Source: Caulobacteraceae bacterium UBA5005 (GTDB lineage Bacteria > Pseudomonadota > Alphaproteobacteria > Caulobacterales > Caulobacteraceae). Taken from it: a DNA stretch of 20,591 bases. Positions 7,872-14,341 of the stretch are shown here, piece by piece; the stretch's first letter is position 1; each line of letters starts with the position of its first letter. The notes under the pieces are model-generated. The model was not told the origin of the DNA. It did not search any database and worked only from the letters and a program-made list of their open reading frames with translations. The position numbers were made by a program, and so were the translations under genes. The DNA is taken from contig DGYN01000122.1 in assembly GCA_002398405.1 (NCBI GenBank), positions 13,964 to 34,554 of the forward strand. The letters run 5' to 3'.

Positions 7872-7886
7872 GTATGTACTACATAC
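7872..7886. promoter_or_regulatory. Perfect 15-bp palindrome, probable operator
   Basis: GTATGTA, a central C, and TACATAC form a perfect dyad in the 110-bp gap between the divergent cytochrome and GST-like genes. It lies 46 bases upstream of the cytochrome ATG and 50 bases upstream of the GST ATG. Palindromes of this size and AT-rich character are typical targets of dimeric TetR/PadR/GntR-type repressors. No regulator gene lies next to it, so the binder is unknown. Confidence 0.5.
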
Positions 7887-7936
7887 TAAAGACCCCAGGC
7901 TGTCCAGACGCCTCTAGCACTGATAGATTTCCCCAC

Positions 7937-8665
7937 ATGCAAAGACTCACCGTCCTTCTCATCGCCGTCTGGTTGATGTTGTGTATGGGCTCGTCCGCCC
8001 TCGCCCAGCGCACCCCCGACATCGTCATCTACCACGCCGAAGGCCGGCGCTCTGAACGCGTGGTCTGGCTGTGCGAGGAACTTGGTCTCCCCTACCAACT
8101 CAAATACCGTCGCGGCGATGTCGCCGGATCCTTCGCCGACATCCGCGCCGTCAATCCCGGCATGGGCGTCGCGCCGACCGTTTTCTACAAGGGCGAACGG
8201 CTGATGGAATCGGGCGCCATCCTCCAGCTCCTCCTCGACCGCGAGGGCCGCGGGCGTCTGGTCCCGAAGGTGAACTCCAAGGACTACCCGACCCACCTGA
8301 TGTTCATGCACTACGCGGAGGGCACCCTGGCATCCGACGTCGTCGCCGACTACCGCACGGCTACCGCCACCGGCGGCAAGGCCCCTCGCGGCGCGGAAAC
8401 CGATGGCCAGCGCGCCATGCGCTTCGCCAACGACCACTTGGCCAAACAGCCCTGGTTCGGCGGATCGCAGTTCACCGCCGCCGACATCATGATGGTCTTT
8501 CCGATCAGCTACGCGATCCGGATGAACGTCGCCGACCCGGCGAAATATCCGAACATCATCGCCTGGCAGAAACGCGTCGAGGACCGTCCGGCCTTCAAGC
8601 GCATGCTCGCCGCCGCGAGACCCGACGGCCGCGTCAGCCCGCCGCCGGCGCTGAAGACCGGTTGA
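7937..8665 (+). CDS. Glutathione S-transferase-like protein with a signal peptide
   Basis: This encodes 242 residues. A thioredoxin-like GST N-domain begins at about residue 27 (DIVIYHAEGRRSERVVWLCEE), with a serine at the usual catalytic place (Ser39), Pro80 in GVAPTV as the cis-proline, and ESGAI (91-95) as the glutathione-binding motif. The alpha-helical C-domain covers about 115-230. Upstream of the fold is a full signal peptide: MQRLTVLLIAVWLMLCMGSSALAQ with likely cleavage after ALA. Ordinary GSTs are cytosolic, so this one is probably periplasmic or membrane-tethered. The ATG at 7937 has no clear ribosome-binding site; an in-frame ATG at 7856 would bury the signal peptide and overlap the palindrome. 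It diverges from the cytochrome gene, and its 3' end overlaps the convergent acyltransferase gene by 32 bases. Confidence 0.82.
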   Translation: MQRLTVLLIAVWLMLCMGSSALAQRTPDIVIYHAEGRRSERVVWLCEELGLPYQLKYRRGDVAGSFADIRAVNPGMGVAPTVFYKGERLMESGAILQLLLDREGRGRLVPKVNSKDYPTHLMFMHYAEGTLASDVVADYRTATATGGKAPRGAETDGQRAMRFANDHLAKQPWFGGSQFTAADIMMVFPISYAIRMNVADPAKYPNIIAWQKRVEDRPAFKRMLAAARPDGRVSPPPALKTG

Positions 8666-9599
8666 GGCGTTTGGACCAGCGCACCGCACGGGCCTCGATC
8701 AGGCGGTAGAAGACGTAAGCCGCCGCGAGCGACACGACGATGGCGAAGGCGGACAGCGCCAACTCAACGGCTGCCCCCTCCACGAACCGTTTGCCGAGGT
8801 TCACCACCCGTCCGCCGATCGGCACATGGATCAGGTAGAGCGAATAGGAAATCGTCCCAAGGAAGGTCAGGGGCGCCAGCTTGGGAATCTTCAGGAAGAC
8901 GATGATGAGCGCCGTCGCGCCGCAGACGATGGCCTGGGGCGTGAATTCGGCGGCGAAGAGCACCCCGGCGCTCAGCGCCGTGGTAGCCAGAAACACCCAT
9001 AGGCGGTCGCGGCCCACGAAATAGCGCATGGCCGCAAAGCCGATCAGGAACTCGAACGACCGCGGTTCGACATTGCCGGAAAGCGCGCTGGGGATAAGGG
9101 CAATGGTCGCCAGCGCCAAGGCCCAGAGGATCGAGTGCTTGAACAAGAACGGGAAGAACAGGCCGCAGGTGAAATAGAAAACGAGTTCATAGGCGAGCGT
9201 CCAATAGATGGGCAGGATCCATTCCTGATCGAACAGCGGGACCAAGTAGGCGATGTGCGAGGCGACCTGGGCAATAGTAAAACCCGGCGCCTCGCCCCGA
9301 AACCCAGGGGCGGTGCTGCTGGCGTAGGCTAGGGCAATGGTGAGCGCGATGCTGATCAGATACGGCGGCTCCAGCCGCACCAGGCGACGGGTCAAGAACC
9401 GGCCGAAATCTGGGACACGGTAGTCCGCGCCGCGCAGGGACAGCGGGATCACAAACCCCGAGATAACGAAAAAGACGTCGACCCCCAGCCAGCCGAAGGA
9501 GCCAGCGACCGGAACGGTCTCGGTCGTCATGTGGAACCAGGCCACCCACAGGGCCGCGAGGCCGCGCAGGACCTCGACGCTGTAGACACGCTTATCCAA
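8634..9599 (-). CDS. Acyltransferase family 3 membrane protein
   Basis: This is a polytopic inner-membrane protein of 321 residues from the chosen start. It opens KRVYSVEVLRGLAALWVAWFH, the family signature, with the conserved His at residue 23, and continues GWLGVDVFFVISGFVIP and RRLVRLEPPYLISIAL. About nine to ten hydrophobic segments follow. Such proteins O-acylate sugars of lipopolysaccharide, peptidoglycan or exopolysaccharide; the acceptor is unknown. The start is uncertain. TTG at 9599 (giving MDKRVYS) has GGAGG 10 bases upstream; GTG at 9617 adds six residues (GGCLGL after the initiator Met) that lie wholly in the anmK overlap and has a poorer site. Either way it overlaps the end of anmK, so the two are probably co-transcribed. 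Its stop lies inside the end of the convergent GST gene. Confidence 0.85.
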   Translation of the reverse strand: MDKRVYSVEVLRGLAALWVAWFHMTTETVPVAGSFGWLGVDVFFVISGFVIPLSLRGADYRVPDFGRFLTRRLVRLEPPYLISIALTIALAYASSTAPGFRGEAPGFTIAQVASHIAYLVPLFDQEWILPIYWTLAYELVFYFTCGLFFPFLFKHSILWALALATIALIPSALSGNVEPRSFEFLIGFAAMRYFVGRDRLWVFLATTALSAGVLFAAEFTPQAIVCGATALIIVFLKIPKLAPLTFLGTISYSLYLIHVPIGGRVVNLGKRFVEGAAVELALSAFAIVVSLAAAYVFYRLIEARAVRWSKRLNRSSAPAAG

Positions 9600-10698
9600 C
9601 CCCAGACACCCTCCCACCGGTCATCGGGGCCTTTACCCCTGTGGTCCCGGGAAAGCTAATCGGCAGGCCTTTGACGGCGCGGACGGCGAGATAGGCGAAG
9701 GCCTCGGCCTCGATGGCGTCGCCGCGCCAGCCTTCAGTCTCGGCGGTTGTGACCGGGACGCCGGCGCGGTCGCGGATCTCGGACATGAGCGCAGGATTGT
9801 GACGCCCTCCCCCACAGGCGATGAGGCGGGTCGGCCGCTCGGAAAGGCCGTTGATAGCGATGCTGATGGCCTCAGCGGTGAAGGCGGTCAAGGTTGCCAC
9901 CGCGTCCTTCAGGCTCAGGGGGCGCACGGGATCGAACGCGAAATCGAACCGGTCAAGGGACTTGGGACCTGAAGCGGCGAAATAGGGATGGGCCATGAGC
10001 AGGGCCAGCGCGCCTTCATCGACGGTCCCGGCGGCGGCGAGCTTGCCGTCGAGGTCACAGCGCGCGCCGGTCTGGTCCTGGACCAGCAGGTCGATCATTC
10101 CGTTGGCGGGGCCGGTGTCGAAGCCCAGCAGGGCGTTCTCGTCGCTGGTGATCAGGGTGATATTGGCGACGCCGCCGAGGTTCAGGACCGCTACCGGCAG
10201 ATCGAGCTTAGACCGGCGCACCAGGGCCGCATGATAGATCGGCGCCAGCGGCGCCCCCTCCCCGCCAGCGGTAACATCGGCGGTGCGGAAGTCATAGGCG
10301 ACGGGAATGCCGAGCCCCTGGGCCAGCCGCTCGCCGTCGCCCAGCTGAACGGTGCGGCCGATACGGTGCTCGTTCGGCCGTTCGTGCAGGACCGTCTGGC
10401 CGTGAAAGCCGGCGAGGTCGAGAGCGGTGATGGCGTTGGCGGCGATGAACTCCCGGGCCGCCGCCAGGTGCTCGTCGGCCACCGCGCGAGCAGCCTCGGC
10501 AAAGACGGCGGGCGGCGGCGTGCCCCTCCCCCAGGACTTGGCGGCGTCGGTGGCGGCTAGGCAGACGTTCCTCGTCGCCTCAGTCAGTTTGCGCTCGCCG
10601 CTTGGCCCGAAGGCGGTCACTTCCACGCCATCGGTCTCGATCACCGCCATGTCGACGGCGTCGAGCGAGGTACCGCTCATGAATCCAAGGACTCGCAT
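9592..10698 (-). CDS. anmK: Anhydro-N-acetylmuramic acid kinase
   Basis: This encodes 368 residues, the usual AnmK length. The enzyme cleaves and phosphorylates 1,6-anhydro-MurNAc to MurNAc-6-phosphate during recycling of peptidoglycan fragments in the cytosol. Diagnostic blocks are MRVLGFMSGTSLDAVDMAV (1-19, nucleotide-binding loop), GFHGQTVLHE, LNLGGVANITLI, GFDTGPANGMIDL with the catalytic-region Asp, and IACGGGRHNPALM near the C-terminus. The ATG at 10698 gives the canonical N-terminus; a GTG at 10716 would add six residues. The start region is back-to-back with the tyrS promoter: the -35 of tyrS lies 8 bases upstream of this ATG. The downstream acyltransferase gene overlaps its end. Cell-wall recycling fits the envelope genes elsewhere in the window. 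Confidence 0.94.
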   Translation of the reverse strand: MRVLGFMSGTSLDAVDMAVIETDGVEVTAFGPSGERKLTEATRNVCLAATDAAKSWGRGTPPPAVFAEAARAVADEHLAAAREFIAANAITALDLAGFHGQTVLHERPNEHRIGRTVQLGDGERLAQGLGIPVAYDFRTADVTAGGEGAPLAPIYHAALVRRSKLDLPVAVLNLGGVANITLITSDENALLGFDTGPANGMIDLLVQDQTGARCDLDGKLAAAGTVDEGALALLMAHPYFAASGPKSLDRFDFAFDPVRPLSLKDAVATLTAFTAEAISIAINGLSERPTRLIACGGGRHNPALMSEIRDRAGVPVTTAETEGWRGDAIEAEAFAYLAVRAVKGLPISFPGTTGVKAPMTGGRVSGVG

Positions 10699-10705
10699 CG
10701 ATAGC

Positions 10706-10734
10706 TTGACTGCCACAGGGGCATTGCTCTAGCC
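10706..10734 (+). promoter_or_regulatory. Putative tyrS promoter
   Basis: TTGACT (10706-10711) is a strong -35. A 17-base spacer leads to CTAGCC (10729-10734), a weak -10 within GCTCTAGC, which partly resembles the Caulobacter housekeeping -10 (GCTANAWC). A start 7-8 bases further on falls at 10741-10742, that is, at or one base before the A of the leader-peptide ATG. The leader would then be translated from a leaderless mRNA, a common mode in Caulobacter. Confidence 0.45.
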
Positions 10735-10741
10735 AGCGCCC

Positions 10742-10792
10742 ATGATCGCCAGCCTGGCCACCGCCGGTTCCTATTATCCCCGCTCGCAATAA
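10742..10792 (+). CDS. tyrS leader peptide with tandem tyrosine codons
   Basis: ATG at 10742 opens a 16-codon ORF, MIASLATAGSYYPRSQ, ending TAA at 10790-10792. Residues 11 and 12 are two consecutive tyrosines, both TAT (10772-10777), in front of tyrosyl-tRNA synthetase. The three codons after the tyrosines form the 5' arm of an RNA hairpin, and the stop codon lies in its loop. This is the layout of a regulatory leader peptide whose translation reports charged tRNA-Tyr. No ribosome-binding site precedes it, which fits the leaderless start predicted from the promoter. Chance occurrence of a tandem Tyr pair just here is unlikely but not excluded. Confidence 0.65.
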   Translation: MIASLATAGSYYPRSQ

Positions 10793-10830
10793 CGAGCGGG
10801 TGCGATCGCACGCCGCCACTGCCGGCGGCG
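10779..10830 (+). promoter_or_regulatory. Probable ribosome-mediated attenuator of tyrS
   Basis: Four segments can pair in mutually exclusive ways. 1:2 is CCCGCTCG (10779-10786) with CGAGCGGG (10793-10800), 8 bp. 2:3 is 10796-10803 with 10808-10816, 8 bp with one bulged base and a GATC loop. 3:4 is CGCCGCC (10811-10817) with GGCGGCG (10824-10830), 7 bp with a 6-base loop. A ribosome stalled on the Tyr codons (10772-10777) would cover segment 1, allow 2:3 and block 3:4. A ribosome reaching the stop codon would cover segment 2 and free 3:4. No good U-tract follows 3:4 (AATTCTCC), so how 3:4 would stop expression is open: weak intrinsic termination, Rho, or another step. Confidence 0.6.
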
Positions 10831-10878
10831 AATTCTCCTGAAGACGACCGTCGGCCTCAACGCTAAGAGACGACTGTC

Positions 10879-12129
10879 ATGACGCAACCCGCCTTCAAGT
10901 CCCAGCTTCTGCAAACCCTGCAGGCGCGGGGCTATGTCCACCAGATCACCCATCCGGACGAACTGGATCAGGCCGCCAAGGGCGTCGTCACCGGCTACAT
11001 CGGCTTTGACGCCACGGCCTCGTCGCTGCACGTCGGATCCCTGATCCAGATCATGCTGCTGCGCCGCCTCCAGCAGGCGGGCGGCAAACCGATCGTGGTC
11101 ATGGGCGGCGGCACCACAAAGGTGGGCGACCCCTCAGGCCGTGACGAGGGTCGCAAACTGCTAAGCGAAGCAGACATCCAGGCCAACATCGCCTCCATCA
11201 AGACCGTGTTCGAGAAGTTCCTAGCCTTCGGCGATGGGCCCACCGACGCCATCCTCGTGGACAACGACGAGTGGCTGTCAAAGCTTGCCTACATCGAGTT
11301 CCTGCGGGAGTACGGCGTCCACTTCACCATCAATCGCATGCTGACTTTCGACAGCGTCAAGCTGCGGCTGGACCGCGAGCAGCCGCTGACCTTCATCGAG
11401 TTCAACTACATGCTGATGCAGGCCACGGATTTCCTGGAGCTGAACCGCCGCTACGGCTGCGTGCTGCAGATGGGCGGATCGGACCAGTGGGGCAACATTC
11501 TCAACGGGGTCGAGCTGATCCGCCGGGTGGACCAGAAGCCGGCGTTCGGCCTGACGACGCCGCTGCTCGCCACCGCGTCCGGCGCCAAGATGGGCAAGAC
11601 GGCGCAGGGCGCGGTGTGGCTGAACGCCGACTTGCGCAGCCCTTACGATTACTGGCAGTTCTGGCGGAACACCGAAGACGCAGACGTGGGCCGCTTCCTG
11701 CGCCTTTTCACCGACCTGTCGCTCGATGAGATCGCGCGTCTGGACGCCCTCGAGGGGTCGGCGATTAATGACGCCAAGAAGGTTTTGGCCGATGAGGCCA
11801 CCCGCATGCTGCACGGCGAAGACGCCGCCCGGGCGGCTCGGGACGCGTCGGAAAAGGCGTTTGAGCAGGGAACGCTCTCGGCAGATCTGCCGACCGTGGA
11901 GGTGCCCTCCGCCGAACTGATCGGCATGCCGCTCGCCAATCTGGCGGTCCGCGCCGGCCTGGCGGGTTCGAACGGCGAAGCGCGGCGCCTGGCCCAGGGC
12001 GGCGGACTTCGGCTGAACGACGCCCAGGTGGCCGATGCCGGCAAGACTGTCAGCGAGGCCGACATCGTCGACGGCGTCGTCAAGCTGGCGGCGGGCAAGA
12101 AGAAGATCGTCCTGGTCAAACCGGTCTAA
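10879..12129 (+). CDS. tyrS: Tyrosyl-tRNA synthetase
   Basis: This is a class I aminoacyl-tRNA synthetase of 416 residues that charges tRNA-Tyr with tyrosine. The HIGH-type motif is LHVGS (50-54), preceded by GYIGFDATASS. Tyrosine-binding blocks follow: FNYMLMQATDF (176-186) and YGCVLQMGGSDQWGN (193-207). The KMSKS-type loop is KMGKT (238-242), a variant found in other bacterial TyrRS. The C-terminal S4-like RNA-binding domain spans about 350-416 (LAVRAGLAGSNGEARRLAQGGGLRLND). The ATG at 10879 starts the canonical N-terminus; the ribosome-binding site is weak (AAGAGACG). A 137-base transcribed leader with a Tyr-Tyr leader peptide and three competing hairpins precedes it, so expression is probably set by tRNA-Tyr charging. 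The bcp gene follows after 11 bases. Confidence 0.97.
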   Translation: MTQPAFKSQLLQTLQARGYVHQITHPDELDQAAKGVVTGYIGFDATASSLHVGSLIQIMLLRRLQQAGGKPIVVMGGGTTKVGDPSGRDEGRKLLSEADIQANIASIKTVFEKFLAFGDGPTDAILVDNDEWLSKLAYIEFLREYGVHFTINRMLTFDSVKLRLDREQPLTFIEFNYMLMQATDFLELNRRYGCVLQMGGSDQWGNILNGVELIRRVDQKPAFGLTTPLLATASGAKMGKTAQGAVWLNADLRSPYDYWQFWRNTEDADVGRFLRLFTDLSLDEIARLDALEGSAINDAKKVLADEATRMLHGEDAARAARDASEKAFEQGTLSADLPTVEVPSAELIGMPLANLAVRAGLAGSNGEARRLAQGGGLRLNDAQVADAGKTVSEADIVDGVVKLAAGKKKIVLVKPV

Positions 12130-12140
12130 GGAAAAGCGCG

Positions 12141-12605
12141 ATGCCCGAACTCAAGGAAGGCGACACCGCCCCCGATTTCACCCTGCCCACCGACGAAGGC
12201 TCAGTTTCGCTGTCGGCCCTGAAGGGCAAGAGCGTGGTCTTCTATTTCTACCCTAAGGACGACACCTCGGGCTGCACGGTGGAGGCGCAGGATTTCACCA
12301 GCAAACTCGCCGATTTCAAAAAGGCGGGCGCCGAGGTGATCGGGGTCTCCAAGGACAGCGTGAAGAAGCACGCCAATTTCCGGAAAAAGTACGACCTCGC
12401 CCATACACTCGGTTCGGATGAGGCCGGCGAAGTGCTTGAGCATTACGGCGTCTGGGTCGAGAAGAGCATGTACGGGCGCAAGTACATGGGCATCGAGCGG
12501 GCCACCTTCTTGATCGGCGGCGACGGCCGGATCAAACACGTCTGGCGCAAAGTCAAGGTTACCGGCCATGCCCAAGAGGTGCTGAACGCCGTTAAGGCTG
12601 GATGA
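12141..12605 (+). CDS. bcp: Peroxiredoxin of the Bcp/PrxQ family
   Basis: This is a thiol peroxidase of 154 residues that reduces hydrogen peroxide and organic hydroperoxides in the cytosol. The fold begins GDTAPDFTLPTDEG, and the peroxidatic site is PKDDTSGCTVEAQDF with Cys45, Thr42 in its normal place and Pro38. The conserved GRKYMGIERATFLI block follows. Cys45 is the only cysteine in the protein: the resolving cysteine five residues on in E. coli Bcp (Cys50) is Gln50 here, so recycling must use an outside thiol. AAGGA overlaps the tyrS stop codon and serves this start 11 bases later, so it is probably co-transcribed with tyrS and would share its attenuator. There is no obvious functional link to tyrosine charging. 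Confidence 0.93.
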   Translation: MPELKEGDTAPDFTLPTDEGSVSLSALKGKSVVFYFYPKDDTSGCTVEAQDFTSKLADFKKAGAEVIGVSKDSVKKHANFRKKYDLAHTLGSDEAGEVLEHYGVWVEKSMYGRKYMGIERATFLIGGDGRIKHVWRKVKVTGHAQEVLNAVKAG

Positions 12606-12620
12606 GGCGGCGCACCCTTG

Positions 12621-12637
12621 CAGGGAAAAGTTCCCTG
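12621..12637 (+). terminator. Hairpin downstream of bcp
   Basis: CAGGGAA (12621-12627) pairs exactly with TTCCCTG (12631-12637) around a 3-base loop, 15 bases after the bcp stop. No T-run follows directly (ACCGCGCG), so intrinsic termination is uncertain. The position suits the 3' end of a tyrS-bcp transcript. Confidence 0.4.
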
Positions 12638-12707
12638 ACCGCGCGAATCATCACAAAACGTTCATGACCTTAACCACCCTGTGACCTCGCGTCCGGGGGT
12701 TTTGTTG

Positions 12708-12737
12708 TTGCAATTTCGCATCATTTCGGCCCATATC
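12708..12737 (+). promoter_or_regulatory. Possible promoter of the M23 peptidase - bactofilin operon
   Basis: TTGCAA (12708-12713) and CATATC (12732-12737) are 18 bases apart, in the AT-richer part of the 166-bp gap before the M23 gene. Both are imperfect matches. It is a guess from position and spacing. Confidence 0.25.
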
Positions 12738-12771
12738 GCCCAAGTTTTAGTGGGGGCGCGGGGCCTGGGGC

Positions 12772-13920
12772 ATGGGGCTTAACCGCTTTAAAAGTGTTCG
12801 ACGGGCGATCGACAGGTTCTTTCCTGAGCGGCATCTCTATGTGCGCTCGGGCGGAGACGTCCGCGCCTTTGTCCTGACCACCAACCGTCAGGCGGCCTAT
12901 GCGGCGGCCATCGCGGCATTCGCGCTTTGGACCGGCGTCGCTACCGCCGCCATGGCTTTCGACGCCCTTTCCGCCGGCCGGGTTGAGCAGGCGCTCGCCA
13001 AGGAACGCGCCAAGTCGGAACGCTGGGTCGCCGACCGCGAAGCGCGTCTGAACAGCGCGGTCGCGCAACTCACCGACACCGGCGGCTCCAACCAGCAGCT
13101 GGTCGCCATCGAAAAGCGCCAGGCGGCGCTGGTCATGCTGATCGCCGAGTTGAAGGGCGACTCCTCCCAACCCGAGCTTCCCGCCGCCAGCGTCGCCCGC
13201 ACGGGCGATCCCACCCTGGACCGGGTGCGCATGGCCGGCGCCGACACCGAGCGCCTGATTTCCATGGCCGAGAACGCCGCCCGCACCAAGGGTGATCGCC
13301 TGCGCCTGGCCCTGCGCCTGGCCGGGGTCAATCCCTCCGACCTGGCGTCTGCGGGTGGCAACGCGCTAGGCGGCCCTCTGATCGAGGCCAAGGATCCCCG
13401 GGCGCTCGCGGCCATCCTTGATGTCGATGAAGATTTCGCCCGCCGCATCCAAAGGGCCGCCAACGAAGGCCAGCAGCTGCGCGCCATGACCGAAGTGACA
13501 GAGCGCATGCCCTTTGGCCGCCCGGCCAGCGCGAACCGCGTCGGCGGCTATGGCGTGCGGCTCGACCCCTTCACTCGCCGCCCTGCTTTCCACTCGGGCA
13601 TGGACTTCTCCGGGGCCACCTATTCGCCGATCTATTCCACCGGTCCGGGCGTGGTTTCGTACACGGGCGTGCGCAACGGTTACGGGAATGTCGTGGAGAT
13701 TGACCATGGCGGGGGCTTCAAGACCCGCTATGCCCACCTCGCCACCATGCTGGTCTCTCCTGGTGAGCGCGTGGCGGTTGGCCAGCGAATTGCAGGGATG
13801 GGCTCCACGGGCCGGTCCACTGGCCCACATTTGCACTACGAAGTCTGGGTCAATGGCAGGGCGCAAAACCCTGACCGCTTTTTGAGGGCTGGTGAGTATG
13901 TTCAGCAAACGAACCAATGA
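12772..13920 (+). CDS. M23 family metallopeptidase, membrane-anchored (bactofilin-linked)
   Basis: This encodes 382 residues. A basic cytosolic N-terminus (about 1-38) is followed by a hydrophobic span (about 41-64) and a periplasmic region likely to be coiled coil (about 68-130). The catalytic LytM domain is C-terminal, with Zn ligands His274 and Asp278 (FHSGMDFSG) and His355 (GPHLHYEVWVNG), and the catalytic histidine His322 (RYAHL). The full set suggests an active peptidoglycan endopeptidase. Its 3' end overlaps the bactofilin start by 23 bases. In Hyphomonas and Rhodomicrobium an M23 peptidase (LmdC) is encoded with the bactofilin BacA and recruited by it to shape the cell. The architecture and linkage here match that module; equivalence is inference. 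Confidence 0.92.
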   Translation: MGLNRFKSVRRAIDRFFPERHLYVRSGGDVRAFVLTTNRQAAYAAAIAAFALWTGVATAAMAFDALSAGRVEQALAKERAKSERWVADREARLNSAVAQLTDTGGSNQQLVAIEKRQAALVMLIAELKGDSSQPELPAASVARTGDPTLDRVRMAGADTERLISMAENAARTKGDRLRLALRLAGVNPSDLASAGGNALGGPLIEAKDPRALAAILDVDEDFARRIQRAANEGQQLRAMTEVTERMPFGRPASANRVGGYGVRLDPFTRRPAFHSGMDFSGATYSPIYSTGPGVVSYTGVRNGYGNVVEIDHGGGFKTRYAHLATMLVSPGERVAVGQRIAGMGSTGRSTGPHLHYEVWVNGRAQNPDRFLRAGEYVQQTNQ

Positions 13921-14341
13921 GGAGCGGGCCGCGGCCCCTACTTTGACGACGGTGCCGCAGGACGCATCGCGGAAGATGTCCCCGCGGGTCGCCTCGATGA
14001 TCACCGACGGCATGCGCATCGAAGGCAACATTTTCGGCGACATCGAGCTGCACATCGACGGCTTCGTGCGCGGCGATGTGAAGGTCTCGCGCCTGACCAT
14101 CGGCGAAAACGGCGCCATTGAAGGCTCGGTGACCTCTGACCACGTCGAATGCCGGGGCCGCGTCGTCGGCGCGATCTCCGCCAGGGAGGTCAAGCTGCAC
14201 GCCAGCGCCCACGTGGACGGCGACATTACCCACGAGGAAATCGCCATCGAAGCGGGCGCCTTCTTCCAGGGCCGCGCGGTCAAGATGCAGCGCAACGTGA
14301 CCCCGGTCGCACCGGTGCTGGTCAGCGTTCCCGCCGAGTAA
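13898..14341 (+). CDS. bacA: Bactofilin (polymer-forming cytoskeletal protein)
   Basis: This encodes 147 residues. A flexible N-terminal tail (about 1-30, MFSKRTNEERAAAPT...) precedes the DUF583 beta-helix core, visible as short repeats of hydrophobic and glycine residues: DGMRIEGNIFGDIELHIDG, FVRGDVKVSRLTIGENG, AIEGSVTSDHVECRG, then VVGAISAREVKLHASAHVDG. A short tail follows. Bactofilins assemble into nucleotide-free filaments on the inner membrane and position cell-wall enzymes, such as those making stalks in Caulobacter. The ATG at 13898 is chosen because GAGGG (13884-13888) is 9 bases upstream; a GTG at 13892 is only 3 bases from it. The start lies inside the end of the M23 peptidase gene, implying coupled translation. 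The end overlaps the convergent Nudix gene by 20 bases. The symbol follows the Caulobacter naming. Confidence 0.92.
   Translation: MFSKRTNEERAAAPTLTTVPQDASRKMSPRVASMITDGMRIEGNIFGDIELHIDGFVRGDVKVSRLTIGENGAIEGSVTSDHVECRGRVVGAISAREVKLHASAHVDGDITHEEIAIEAGAFFQGRAVKMQRNVTPVAPVLVSVPAE

Noticed and set aside
10742..10830. T-box riboswitch upstream of tyrS
   Set aside because: No T-box sequence or specifier stem is seen, and T-boxes are essentially absent from alphaproteobacteria. The leader peptide with Tyr codons explains the structure better.
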